Assembly: GCA_903928895.1 (NCBI GenBank)
Contig: CAIYSR010000034.1
Coordinates: 1 to 64,000, forward strand
Direction of reading: 5' to 3'
DNA: 64,000 bases
Source of the DNA: an uncultured Rhodospirillales bacterium
GTDB taxonomy: Bacteria > Pseudomonadota > Alphaproteobacteria > Acetobacterales > Acetobacteraceae
Shown here: positions 56,204 through 64,000 of the stretch, in pieces
Numbering within the stretch: position 1 is the stretch's first letter
Layout: each line of letters starts with the position of its first letter
Program-made: the position numbers and the translations under genes
Notes under the pieces: generated by a model
Seen by the model: the letters and a program-made list of their open reading frames with translations, nothing else
What the model was told of the DNA's origin: nothing
The model's database searches: none

Positions 56204-58564
56204 ATGAACGCAGTTTTTGAAGGCATCGGCGCCTCGCCCCGCCGCAAGGAAGACCTCCGGTTCATAAGCGGCCGCGGCAACTACACCGACGACATGAACC
56301 GCCCCGGCCAGACCTACGCCATCATCAAGCGCAGCGACCGCCCGCACGCGAAGATCATCGCCATCGACACCGCCGCCGCCCGCGCCGCGCCCGGCGTGGT
56401 CGCGGTCTATACCAGCACCGATCTCGCCGCCATCGGCGGTCTGCCCTGCGGCTGGCAGATCCACTCCAAGGACGGCTCGCCGATGGCCGAGCCCAAGCAC
56501 CCCATTCTGGCCGAAGGCAAGGTCCGCCATGTCGGCGACCCCATCGCCGTCGTCATCGCCGAAACCAAGCAGCAGGCGCGCGACGCCGCCGAACTGCTGC
56601 ACATCGACCTCGAAGACCTCCCCTCCATCGCCACCGTGACCGACGCGATGAAGCCGGGCGCGCCGGAGGTGCATGACGGCATCGCCGGCAACCAGTGCTA
56701 CGACTGGCACCTCGGCGATGCCGACGCCGTGGCCGCCGCCTTCAAGAGCGCCCACAAGGTCGTCACCCTGGATCTCGAAAACAACCGCCTGATCCCCAAC
56801 GCCATGGAGCCGCGCGTCGCGCTCGGCGACTACGACCGTTTCAGCGGCGACTACACGCTCTACACCACCAGCCAGAACCCCCATGTCATCCGCCTGCTGA
56901 TGGGCGCCTTCGTGCTCGGGCTGCCCGAGCACCGGCTGCGCGTGGTCGCCCCCGATGTCGGCGGCGGCTTCGGCTCCAAGATCTACCACTACGCCGAGGA
57001 GGCCATCGTCACCTGGGCCGCCGGCAAGCTGGCCCGCCCGGTGAAATGGACCGCCGACCGCTCCGAGAGCTTCATGTCCGACGCCCATGGCCGCGACCAT
57101 GTCTCGACCGCGCAGATGGCGGTCGACGCCGACGGCAAATTCCTCGCCATGAAGGTCCATACGGTGGCCAACATGGGCGCCTATCTCTCCACCTTTGCGC
57201 CGGCGGTGCCGACCTACCTCTACGCCACCCTGCTCGCCGGCACCTACACCACCCCGGTGATCTACGTCGAAGTAAAGGCGGTCTTCACCAACACCGTGCC
57301 GGTCGATGCCTATCGCGGCGCCGGGCGGCCGGAGGCGAGCTTCCTGGTCGAGCGCCTCGTCGATACCGTGGCGCTCGAACTCGGCATGGATCGCGTCGAT
57401 ATCCGCCGCCGCAACTTCATCCCGCGCGACGCCTTCCCCTACCAGACCCCGGTCGCGCTCCAGTATGACAGCGGCGACTACTTCGCCACGCTGGACGCCG
57501 CGATGAAATCGGCCGACTGGGCCGGCTTCCCCGCCCGCAAGGCGGAAGCCAAGGCGCGCGGCAAGCTGCGCGGCATCGGCATCTCGACCTATCTCGAAGC
57601 CTGCGGCATCGCCCCCTCCAAGCTGGTCGGCCAGCTCGGCGCCCGCGCCGGGCTCTACGAGGTCGCCAATGTCCGGGTCCATCCGACCGGCTCGATCTCG
57701 GTCTTCACCGGCACCCACAGCCACGGCCAGGGCCACGAGACCACCTTCGCCCAGCTCGTCGCCGACCAGCTCGGCGTGCCGCTGAGCCAGGTCGATATCG
57801 TCCACGGCGACACCGGCAAGATCCCCTTCGGCATGGGCACTTACGGCAGCCGCTCGCTCGCCGTCGGCGGCTCCGCCATGGTCAAGGCGATGGACAAGAT
57901 CATCGCCAAAGGCAAGAAAATCGCCGCCCATCTGCTCGAAGCCTCCGCCAACGATATCGAGTTCAAGAACGGCGTCTTCTCGGTGGCCGGCACCGACCGC
58001 TCCAAGACGCTGGGCGAAATCGCGCTGACCGCCTACGTGCCGCACAACTACCCGATCGAGGAGATCGAGCCCGGCCTGGACGAGACCGCCTTCTACGATC
58101 CCGCCAACTTCACCTTCCCCGGCGGCTGCCACATTTGCGAAGTCGAGATCGACCCCGAAACCGGCGTCACCACCATCATCAACTTCAACGCGGTCGACGA
58201 TGTCGGCCGCGTCGTCAACCCGATGATCGTCGAGGGCCAGGTCCAGGGCGGCGTCGCCCAGGGCATCGGCCAGGCGCTGCTGGAGAACGCGGCCTACGAT
58301 GCGTCCGGCCAGCTCTTGTCCGGCTCCTTCATGGACTACACCATGCCGCGCGCCGACGATCTCTCCAACATCACCGTCGGCACCGAGAACACCATGTGCA
58401 CCCACAACCCGCTGGGCTCCAAGGGCTGCGGCGAAGTGGGCGCCATCGGTTCGCCGCCCGCCGTCATCGGCGCGGTCTGCGATGCCCTCGGCATCCGCCA
58501 CATGAACATGCCCGCCACACCGCAGAAAGTGTGGGCCATCATCAACGGCCGCCCGGCCGCCTGA
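56204..58564 (+). CDS. Molybdenum hydroxylase large subunit (form II CoxL-like)
   Basis: This 786-residue subunit carries the molybdenum cofactor. [17 protein letters not shown] at the N-terminus, [11 protein letters not shown] around Tyr 370 and the catalytic [10 protein letters not shown] at the C-terminus are intact. The AYRGAGR loop marks it as form II, so oxidation of CO is doubtful; an aldehyde or N-heterocycle is as likely. It resembles the solitary large subunit at 40784-43111. Gap to coxS is 72 bp. Confidence 0.93.
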   Translation: MNAVFEGIGASPRRKEDLRFISGRGNYTDDMNRPGQTYAIIKRSDRPHAKIIAIDTAAARAAPGVVAVYTSTDLAAIGGLPCGWQIHSKDGSPMAEPKHPILAEGKVRHVGDPIAVVIAETKQQARDAAELLHIDLEDLPSIATVTDAMKPGAPEVHDGIAGNQCYDWHLGDADAVAAAFKSAHKVVTLDLENNRLIPNAMEPRVALGDYDRFSGDYTLYTTSQNPHVIRLLMGAFVLGLPEHRLRVVAPDVGGGFGSKIYHYAEEAIVTWAAGKLARPVKWTADRSESFMSDAHGRDHVSTAQMAVDADGKFLAMKVHTVANMGAYLSTFAPAVPTYLYATLLAGTYTTPVIYVEVKAVFTNTVPVDAYRGAGRPEASFLVERLVDTVALELGMDRVDIRRRNFIPRDAFPYQTPVALQYDSGDYFATLDAAMKSADWAGFPARKAEAKARGKLRGIGISTYLEACGIAPSKLVGQLGARAGLYEVANVRVHPTGSISVFTGTHSHGQGHETTFAQLVADQLGVPLSQVDIVHGDTGKIPFGMGTYGSRSLAVGGSAMVKAMDKIIAKGKKIAAHLLEASANDIEFKNGVFSVAGTDRSKTLGEIALTAYVPHNYPIEEIEPGLDETAFYDPANFTFPGGCHICEVEIDPETGVTTIINFNAVDDVGRVVNPMIVEGQVQGGVAQGIGQALLENAAYDASGQLLSGSFMDYTMPRADDLSNITVGTENTMCTHNPLGSKGCGEVGAIGSPPAVIGAVCDALGIRHMNMPATPQKVWAIINGRPAA

Positions 58565-58578
58565 GCGAGGACCGACAG

Positions 58579-59370
58579 ATGTACGATTTCACCTACGCCA
58601 AACCTGCCAGCCTCGCCGCCGCCACCGCCGCCCTCGCCACCGAGGACGCCAAGGCGATGGCCGGCGGCATGACCCTGATCCCGGTGCTGAAGCAGCGCCT
58701 CAACAAACCCTCCGTGGTGGTGGACCTGTCCGGCCTCGGTCTGACCGGCATCACCGTCACCGGCGACAGCGTCACCATCGGCGCCATGACCACCCACGCC
58801 GCGGTCGCCGCCTCGGCCGAGGTCAAGCGCGCCATACCCGCCCTGGCGGCGCTGGCCGGCATCATCGGCGACAAGGAGGTCCGCCACCGCGGCACCATCG
58901 GCGGCAGCCTCGCCAACAACGACCCGGCGGCCGACTACCCCGCCGCCGCGCTCGCGCTCGGGGCCACCATCACCACCTCCAAGCGGGCGATCCACGCCGA
59001 CGACTATTTCCAGGGCATGTTCACCACCGCGCTCGAGGCAGACGAGATCATCACCTCGGTTTCCTTCCCGGTGCCGGCCAAGGCCGCCTACGAGAAGTTC
59101 AAGAACCCGGCCTCGCGCTACGCCATGGTCGGCGTTTTCGTCGCCAAGGGTCCGGCCGGCACCCGCGTCGCCATCACCGGCGCCGGCCAGGGCGGCGTCT
59201 TCCGCCACGCCGGCTTCGAAGCCGCGCTGGCCGCGAACTGGTCGGCCGCCGCCCTGACCGGGGTGCCCACCTCGGATGCCGATCTCAACAGCGACATCCA
59301 CGCCAGCGCCGAATACCGCGCCCATCTCTGCAACGTCGTCGCCCGCCGCGCCGTCGCCGCTGCCGGCTGA
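58579..59370 (+). CDS. Molybdenum hydroxylase FAD subunit (CoxM-like)
   Basis: This 263-residue FAD-binding subunit carries electrons from the iron-sulphur clusters to the final acceptor. The two flavin motifs [14 protein letters not shown] and [18 protein letters not shown] are present, followed by the CO-dehydrogenase flavoprotein C-terminal domain. It follows coxL by 14 bp and ends the operon. Confidence 0.93.
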   Translation: MYDFTYAKPASLAAATAALATEDAKAMAGGMTLIPVLKQRLNKPSVVVDLSGLGLTGITVTGDSVTIGAMTTHAAVAASAEVKRAIPALAALAGIIGDKEVRHRGTIGGSLANNDPAADYPAAALALGATITTSKRAIHADDYFQGMFTTALEADEIITSVSFPVPAKAAYEKFKNPASRYAMVGVFVAKGPAGTRVAITGAGQGGVFRHAGFEAALAANWSAAALTGVPTSDADLNSDIHASAEYRAHLCNVVARRAVAAAG

Positions 59371-59382
59371 ACCAGAGGCCGC

Positions 59383-60159
59383 CTATGCCTTGCGCGGCGT
59401 AGGCGGCCCTCCGGTCGGATAGAACCGCCCGGCGAAACTGTGCCGGGCGCCGGGATAGCTCAGGGTCACATCGGTGACGAGCCGGCCCGCATGCCAGGTG
59501 CGGCGATGCAGTTGCAGGCAGGCCTCGCCCGGCGCGATCGCCAGCAGCCCCGCCATCGCCGCATCGGCGCCGAGCGCGCGGATGGTGTGCTCGGCCTCGC
59601 TCCACGGCGCGTTGTGCAGCAGCCAGGTGCCCGGCGGCATCGCCCCGAACCCCGCCTCGCGCGCCGCCGGCACTTGCGCCAGCGAAATCAGCCGGTCCTC
59701 CAGCGCATAGGGCCGTTCGTCGATCCAGTGCCGGCACAGCACGTGCAGCAGCGCGGTACCGGCGCGCAATCCGGGCGCCCTTGCATCGTCGCTGCGCGCC
59801 TCGCGCAGCTCACGGCGCAGGATTTCGTGGCGATAGGGCAGCCCCAACCGCGCCGCCTCCTCGGCAAGATTCTGGATCTCCATCATCGCCCGCTCGCCCC
59901 CGGGCGCGGCCACGAAGGAGCCGGCATGACGCCGGCGCAGGATCAGCCCGGCCGTGGCAAGCCCGGTCAGCACCTTGTTCACCGTGCCGCGGGAGCAGCC
60001 GTACTGCGCCATCAGCGCATGCTCCGACGGCACCCGGTAGCCCGGCGGCCAGACGCCGGTGAGGATATTGCGCTCGATCTCGCCACGGATGCGCTCGCCG
60101 GGCAATCGCGGGGCGGCGTCGGTCATGTCGGGCTGCGGCATGTCATGCGTCGCTTTCAA
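59383..60159 (-). CDS. hutC: GntR-family regulator, HutC type
   Basis: This 258-residue repressor has an N-terminal winged helix-turn-helix ([51 protein letters not shown]) and a C-terminal UTRA ligand domain ([30 protein letters not shown]). HutC proteins repress hut genes and are released by urocanate. It is divergent from hutHU, with a GTATAGAC operator-like site between them. It converges on coxM with 12 bp between stops. Confidence 0.88.
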   Translation of the reverse strand: MKATHDMPQPDMTDAAPRLPGERIRGEIERNILTGVWPPGYRVPSEHALMAQYGCSRGTVNKVLTGLATAGLILRRRHAGSFVAAPGGERAMMEIQNLAEEAARLGLPYRHEILRRELREARSDDARAPGLRAGTALLHVLCRHWIDERPYALEDRLISLAQVPAAREAGFGAMPPGTWLLHNAPWSEAEHTIRALGADAAMAGLLAIAPGEACLQLHRRTWHAGRLVTDVTLSYPGARHSFAGRFYPTGGPPTPRKA

Positions 60160-60204
60160 TAGCCAAACGGCCGAGACTGGACAATGCCGCGGTACAGTCG
60201 TTAT

Positions 60205-60212
60205 GTATAGAC
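60205..60212. promoter_or_regulatory. HutC-type operator
   Basis: GTATAGAC fits the GT-N-TA-N-AC pattern bound by GntR regulators of the HutC subfamily. The flanks extend it (TATGTATAGACATA). It sits 46 bp before the hutC start and 37 bp before hutH, so it can control both. Confidence 0.6.
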
Positions 60213-60248
60213 ATATCGGCGCGCGGCAAGGCCGGTGTGGAGGGGCGC

Positions 60249-61787
60249 ATGACCCATGTTCTGGTTCCCGGCGAAACCACGCTCGCGGATTGGCGGGCGA
60301 TCTGGCGCGGCGCGGTGCCGGCCCTGCATCCCTCCTGCCGCGCAGGGGTCGCGGCCGGGGCGGCGGCGGTCGCGGTGATTCTGGCGCGCGGCGAACCGGT
60401 GTACGGGATCAACACCGGCTTCGGCAAACTGGCGAGTATCCGCATCGGCGATGACGCGCTGGAGGCGTTGCAACGCAACATCGTGCTGTCCCACGCCGCC
60501 GGCGTCGGCTCACCGATGCCGGTGCCGGTGGTCCGGCTGATGATGGCGTTGAAACTGGCCTCCCTGGCCCAGGGCGTCTCGGGCGTCCGCCCGGCGACGC
60601 TGGCGCTGCTCGAGACGATGCTGCAACGCGATCTCATCCCCTTGGTGCCGGCGCAGGGATCGGTGGGCGCGTCGGGCGATCTGGCGCCGCTGGCGCATAT
60701 GGTGGCGGCGATGCTGGGAGTCGGCGACATCATCACCGCCGGCGTCACCCGCCCGGCCGGCGCGGCCCTCGCGGCTTCCGGGCTGGCGCCGGTGGTGCTG
60801 GGGCCGAAGGAGGGATTGGCGCTGCTCAATGGCACACAGTTCTCGACTGCCTATGCCCTCGCCGGGTTGTTCGAGGCCGAGCGGCTGCTGGGCGCCGGGC
60901 TGGTCAGCGGGGCCTTGTCGACCGATGCGGCACGGGGCTCGGATACGCCGTTCGATCCCCGCATCCATGCCGTGCGGCGCCATCAGGGGCAGATCGAGGT
61001 CGCCGGGACGTTGCGGGAGCTGATGACGGGCAGCGCGATCCGGGCGTCGCATCTGTCCGGGGATGAGCGGGTGCAGGACCCCTATTGCCTGCGCTGCCAG
61101 CCGCAGGTGATGGGGGCGGTGCTGACCCTGCTGCGCCAGGCCGGCGCGACGCTGGCGACGGAAGCCAATGGGGTGACCGACAATCCGCTGATTTTCGTGG
61201 ACGCGGAGGGGCGCCCGGAAGCACTGTCTGGCGGCAATTTCCATGCCGAGCCGGTCGCCTTTGCCGCCGATATGCTGGCGCTCGCGCTGTGCGAAATCGG
61301 CTCGCTGGCGGAGCGGAGGCTGGCGATGCTGATCGATCCGGCGCTGTCGGGCTTGCCCGCGTTCCTGACGCCGCGGCCGGGGCTGAATTCCGGGTTCATG
61401 ATCCCGCAGGTGACGGCCGCGGCGCTGGTATCGGAGAACAAGCAGCGGGCGTTTCCGGCCAGTGTCGACTCGATCCCGACCTCGGCCAACCAGGAGGACC
61501 ATGTCTCGATGGCGGCGCACGGCGCGCGGCGGCTGCTGGAGATGGCGGCCAATACGGGTGCGGTGCTGGGGATCGAGGTGCTGGCGGCGGCGCAGGCCTG
61601 CGATTTTCATGCGCCGCTGAAATCGTCGGCGCCACTTGAGGCCGTTCGGGCCGTGGTGCGGGCGGTGGTGCCGCATCTGGACGAGGATCGGTATTTCGCG
61701 CCGGATATCGCGGCTGCCACCTTGCTGGTTCGCAGCGGCGCCCTGGCCGATGCGGTGGCGCCGGTTTGCCTGCCCCTTCTCGGTTGA
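60249..61787 (+). CDS. hutH: Histidine ammonia-lyase
   Basis: This 512-residue enzyme removes ammonia from L-histidine to give urocanate, the first step of histidine use. The MIO prosthetic group should form from Ala 141-Ser 142-Gly 143 in [24 protein letters not shown]-like and [14 protein letters not shown] segments are also typical. GGAGG six bases before the ATG at 60249 decides the start over a GTG twelve bases upstream. hutU follows after 13 bp. Confidence 0.96.
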   Translation: MTHVLVPGETTLADWRAIWRGAVPALHPSCRAGVAAGAAAVAVILARGEPVYGINTGFGKLASIRIGDDALEALQRNIVLSHAAGVGSPMPVPVVRLMMALKLASLAQGVSGVRPATLALLETMLQRDLIPLVPAQGSVGASGDLAPLAHMVAAMLGVGDIITAGVTRPAGAALAASGLAPVVLGPKEGLALLNGTQFSTAYALAGLFEAERLLGAGLVSGALSTDAARGSDTPFDPRIHAVRRHQGQIEVAGTLRELMTGSAIRASHLSGDERVQDPYCLRCQPQVMGAVLTLLRQAGATLATEANGVTDNPLIFVDAEGRPEALSGGNFHAEPVAFAADMLALALCEIGSLAERRLAMLIDPALSGLPAFLTPRPGLNSGFMIPQVTAAALVSENKQRAFPASVDSIPTSANQEDHVSMAAHGARRLLEMAANTGAVLGIEVLAAAQACDFHAPLKSSAPLEAVRAVVRAVVPHLDEDRYFAPDIAAATLLVRSGALADAVAPVCLPLLG

Positions 61788-61800
61788 ACAGGAGTTTGCC

Positions 61801-63465
61801 ATGACCCGGATCGACAACATGCGGACCATCCGCGCGGCAACGGGGACGGAGCTTTCGGCCAAGTCCTGGCTGACCGAGGCGCCGCTCAGGATGCTGATGA
61901 ACAATCTCGATCCCGATGTCGCGGAGCGGCCGGGGGAGCTGGTGGTTTATGGTGGCATCGGCCGGGCGGCGCGGGATTGGGAGAGCTTCGATCGCATCGT
62001 CCATGCGCTGCGGCGGCTGGAGGGAGACGACACGCTGCTGGTGCAATCGGGCAAGCCGGTGGGGGTGTTCCGCACCCATGCGGATGCGCCGCGGGTGTTG
62101 ATCGCCAACTCCAATCTGGTGCCGCACTGGGCGACGTGGGAGCATTTCAACGAGCTCGATCGCAAGGGGCTCATGATGTACGGGCAGATGACGGCGGGGT
62201 CGTGGATCTATATCGGCGCCCAGGGGATCGTGCAGGGCACCTACGAGACCTTCGTCGAGGCGGGGCGGAAGCATTACGACGGCAATCTGGCCGGCCGCTG
62301 GATTCTGACCGCCGGGCTCGGGGGAATGGGGGGGGCGCAGCCGCTGGCTGCGGTGATGGCCGGCGCGTCGTGTCTCGCGGTGGAGTGCCAGCCGAGCCGG
62401 ATCGAAATGCGGATGCGCACGGGGTATCTGGATCGTCACACCGCCGATCTCGACGAGGCGCTGCGCTGGATCGCGGAGTCCTGCACGGCTCGAAGGCCTG
62501 TCTCGGTGGGGTTGCTGGGCAATGCGGCCGATGTGCTGCCGGAGCTGCTGCGCCGCGGCGTGCGGCCGGATATCCTGACCGATCAGACCTCGGCACATGA
62601 TCCGATCAACGGCTACCTGCCCCGGGGCTGGACCATCGCGGAGTGGGAGGCGAAGCGGGAGCGCGATCCCAAGGCGGTGGAGGCCGCGGCACGGCGGTCG
62701 ATGGCCGGGCATGTCGAGGCGATGTTGCAGTACCACCGCATGGGGGTGCCAACGGTGGATTACGGCAACAACATCCGCCAGCGCGCCAAGGAGGAGGGGG
62801 TGCTGGATGCGTTCGATTTTCCCGGATTTGTGCCCGCCTATATCCGGCCGTTGTTCTGCCGCGGCGTGGGGCCGTTCCGGTGGGCGGCGTTGTCGGGAGA
62901 TCCAGAGGACATTTATCGGACGGATGCGAAGGTGAAGGAGCTGTTGCCGGACCATGCGCATCTGCACAACTGGCTCGACATGGCGCGCAAGCGGATCAAG
63001 TTCCAGGGCTTGCCGGCCCGGATTTGCTGGGTGGGGCTCGGGGACCGGCATCGGCTCGGGCTGGCGTTCAATGCGATGGTCGCGTCGGGCGAACTCAAGG
63101 CGCCCATCGTGATCGGGCGGGACCATCTGGACTCCGGGTCAGTTGCGTCACCGAACCGGGAGACGGAAGCGATGCGGGACGGGTCGGACGCGGTTTCGGA
63201 CTGGCCGTTGCTCAATGCGCTGTTGAATTGCGCCTCCGGGGCGACCTGGGTGTCGCTGCACCATGGCGGCGGCGTAGGAATGGGATTTTCCCAGCACGCC
63301 GGGATGGTGATCGTGGCCGATGGCACGGAGGCCGCGGCGCGGCGGATTGCGCGGGTGTTGTGGAACGATCCGGCGAGCGGGGTGATGCGGCATGCCGATG
63401 CCGGGTATCCGGACGCATTGGACTGCGCCCGGGCCCATGGACTCGATCTGCCAGGAATCCTTTAG
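61801..63465 (+). CDS. hutU: Urocanate hydratase
   Basis: This 554-residue enzyme converts urocanate to imidazolone propionate using tightly bound NAD+. [24 protein letters not shown], the invariant core of the family, is present, as are [18 protein letters not shown] and [24 protein letters not shown] lies eight bases before the ATG. hutI, hutG or hutF are not in the window, so later steps must be encoded elsewhere. Confidence 0.97.
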   Translation: MTRIDNMRTIRAATGTELSAKSWLTEAPLRMLMNNLDPDVAERPGELVVYGGIGRAARDWESFDRIVHALRRLEGDDTLLVQSGKPVGVFRTHADAPRVLIANSNLVPHWATWEHFNELDRKGLMMYGQMTAGSWIYIGAQGIVQGTYETFVEAGRKHYDGNLAGRWILTAGLGGMGGAQPLAAVMAGASCLAVECQPSRIEMRMRTGYLDRHTADLDEALRWIAESCTARRPVSVGLLGNAADVLPELLRRGVRPDILTDQTSAHDPINGYLPRGWTIAEWEAKRERDPKAVEAAARRSMAGHVEAMLQYHRMGVPTVDYGNNIRQRAKEEGVLDAFDFPGFVPAYIRPLFCRGVGPFRWAALSGDPEDIYRTDAKVKELLPDHAHLHNWLDMARKRIKFQGLPARICWVGLGDRHRLGLAFNAMVASGELKAPIVIGRDHLDSGSVASPNRETEAMRDGSDAVSDWPLLNALLNCASGATWVSLHHGGGVGMGFSQHAGMVIVADGTEAAARRIARVLWNDPASGVMRHADAGYPDALDCARAHGLDLPGIL

Positions 63466-63469
63466 CGGT

Positions 63470-64000
63470 TCAGGTCAGGTTGTTGCGGCGCTTGATGGCG
63501 TCGATGGCACCGCGGGCATCGAGGTGGCCGCCGCCTTCGATGTCCTTCTTGGCGTTGCCGAGTTCGTAGAGCGCTTCTTCGAGCTTGTCCGCCGCGACCT
63601 CGGTGCGGCAGCGGGCGACGAGGCCCTCGATTTCCTTGAGCATCAGTTTCGCCAGAACGGCGCCGACCCGATCGTGGGTCTTGTCCAGGCCGGCGCGATC
63701 GCCTTTTCCGCGCAATGCGTCGGCGCTGGTTTTGATGGCGGTTTTCTGGGGTTCGGGGAGCATGTCGGCGAGGCTCTTGATCGTGGCCTGCTTGGCGTCG
63801 AGCAGACGATCGTCGGTGATGGTGACGCCTTGCAGCGCCGCGTCGGCGCCGTTCTGCCTTTGGACGATGCGCAATGTCTTTTCCGGCGACGAAGCCGCCG
63901 CACTTTGCATTTCCGGATTGGAACAGCGGGCGAGGCCCTTCTGGATCGCATCCACGCCGCCGAGCTTGATGAGTTCGCGCCAGGCCTCGACGCCCTCCGC
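63470..64000 (-). CDS. Helical protein of unknown function, 5' end outside the window
   Basis: The minus-strand frame is open from the window edge (EAWRELIKLGGVDAIQKGLARC) to the stop at 63470. At least 175 residues are visible; the start is not. It is rich in Lys, Ala, Asp and Glu and looks wholly helical (AVLAKLMLKEIEGLVARCRTEVAADKLEEALYELGNAKKDIEGG). It has no signal or membrane segment in the visible part. It resembles the nucleotidyltransferase-like protein near 35 kb in composition, but no shared motif is seen. The stop lies four bases from the hutU stop. Confidence 0.6.
   Translation of the reverse strand, partial: AEGVEAWRELIKLGGVDAIQKGLARCSNPEMQSAAASSPEKTLRIVQRQNGADAALQGVTITDDRLLDAKQATIKSLADMLPEPQKTAIKTSADALRGKGDRAGLDKTHDRVGAVLAKLMLKEIEGLVARCRTEVAADKLEEALYELGNAKKDIEGGGHLDARGAIDAIKRRNNLT

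Noticed and set aside
56204-58564. True (form I) CO dehydrogenase large subunit
   Set aside because: The active-site loop is AYRGAGR rather than AYxCSFR, so CO oxidation is not supported.

Overview
This 64 kb window is GC-rich alphaproteobacterial chromosome. Gene content (hfq-hflX, a glnB-glnA pair, an N-terminally extended GlnA, DUF1127, penicillin-insensitive endopeptidase, Cox-like molybdenum hydroxylases, many branched-chain amino acid and oligopeptide ABC systems), strong G/C third positions and AT-rich GCTTC-TTTTTT-GAAAAAA hairpins between genes suggest a member of the Acetobacteraceae or a close Rhodospirillales relative. This is inference: there is no rRNA, and the only RNA gene found is one tRNA-His(GTG). 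No transposase, integrase, phage gene or CRISPR array was seen.

Layout. 0.4-8.5 kb: a sugar-nucleotide enzyme (ManC type), an MFS exporter, a NanE-ROK fusion, an MgtA-type P-type ATPase and an NHL-repeat protein. 8.5-15 kb: cydDC, an SDR, a flavin monooxygenase and crcB. 15-20 kb: an outer-membrane porin, glnA, glnB (with a probable sigma-54 promoter and an NtrC-like site) and an aminotransferase. 20-26 kb: a family-3 binding protein and a complete livKHMGF cassette with a probable sigma-54 promoter. 26-33 kb: secreted DUF4412-like protein, aspartate dehydrogenase, tRNA-His, DUF1127, PcaB-like lyase, HAD phosphatase, hfq, hflX, inositol-monophosphatase family enzyme. 33-37 kb: a TPR protein with a damaged 5' end, a leaderless orphan ORF and a 777-residue protein with a nucleotidyltransferase-like motif; this is the least explained part. 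37-46.9 kb: amidohydrolase, a beta-PGM/GH65 phosphorylase pair, a solitary molybdenum hydroxylase large subunit, MFS, mepA, GT2 and GtrA. 47-54.2 kb: a dipeptide-type ABC operon with two paralogous binding proteins behind a triplicated 19-bp repeat. 54.3-59.4 kb: PEP-CTERM protein, cupin, coxSLM-like genes (form II type). 59.4-63.5 kb: hutC divergent from hutHU. The window ends inside an unrecognised helical protein.

A nitrogen theme connects much of it: GlnA/GlnB, liv and dpp transport and histidine degradation; three of these loci carry plausible -24/-12 sigma-54 elements. A second theme is intergenic palindromes: one AT-rich hairpin family occurs at four places and supplies the stop codons of two converging genes and the apparent N-terminus of another.
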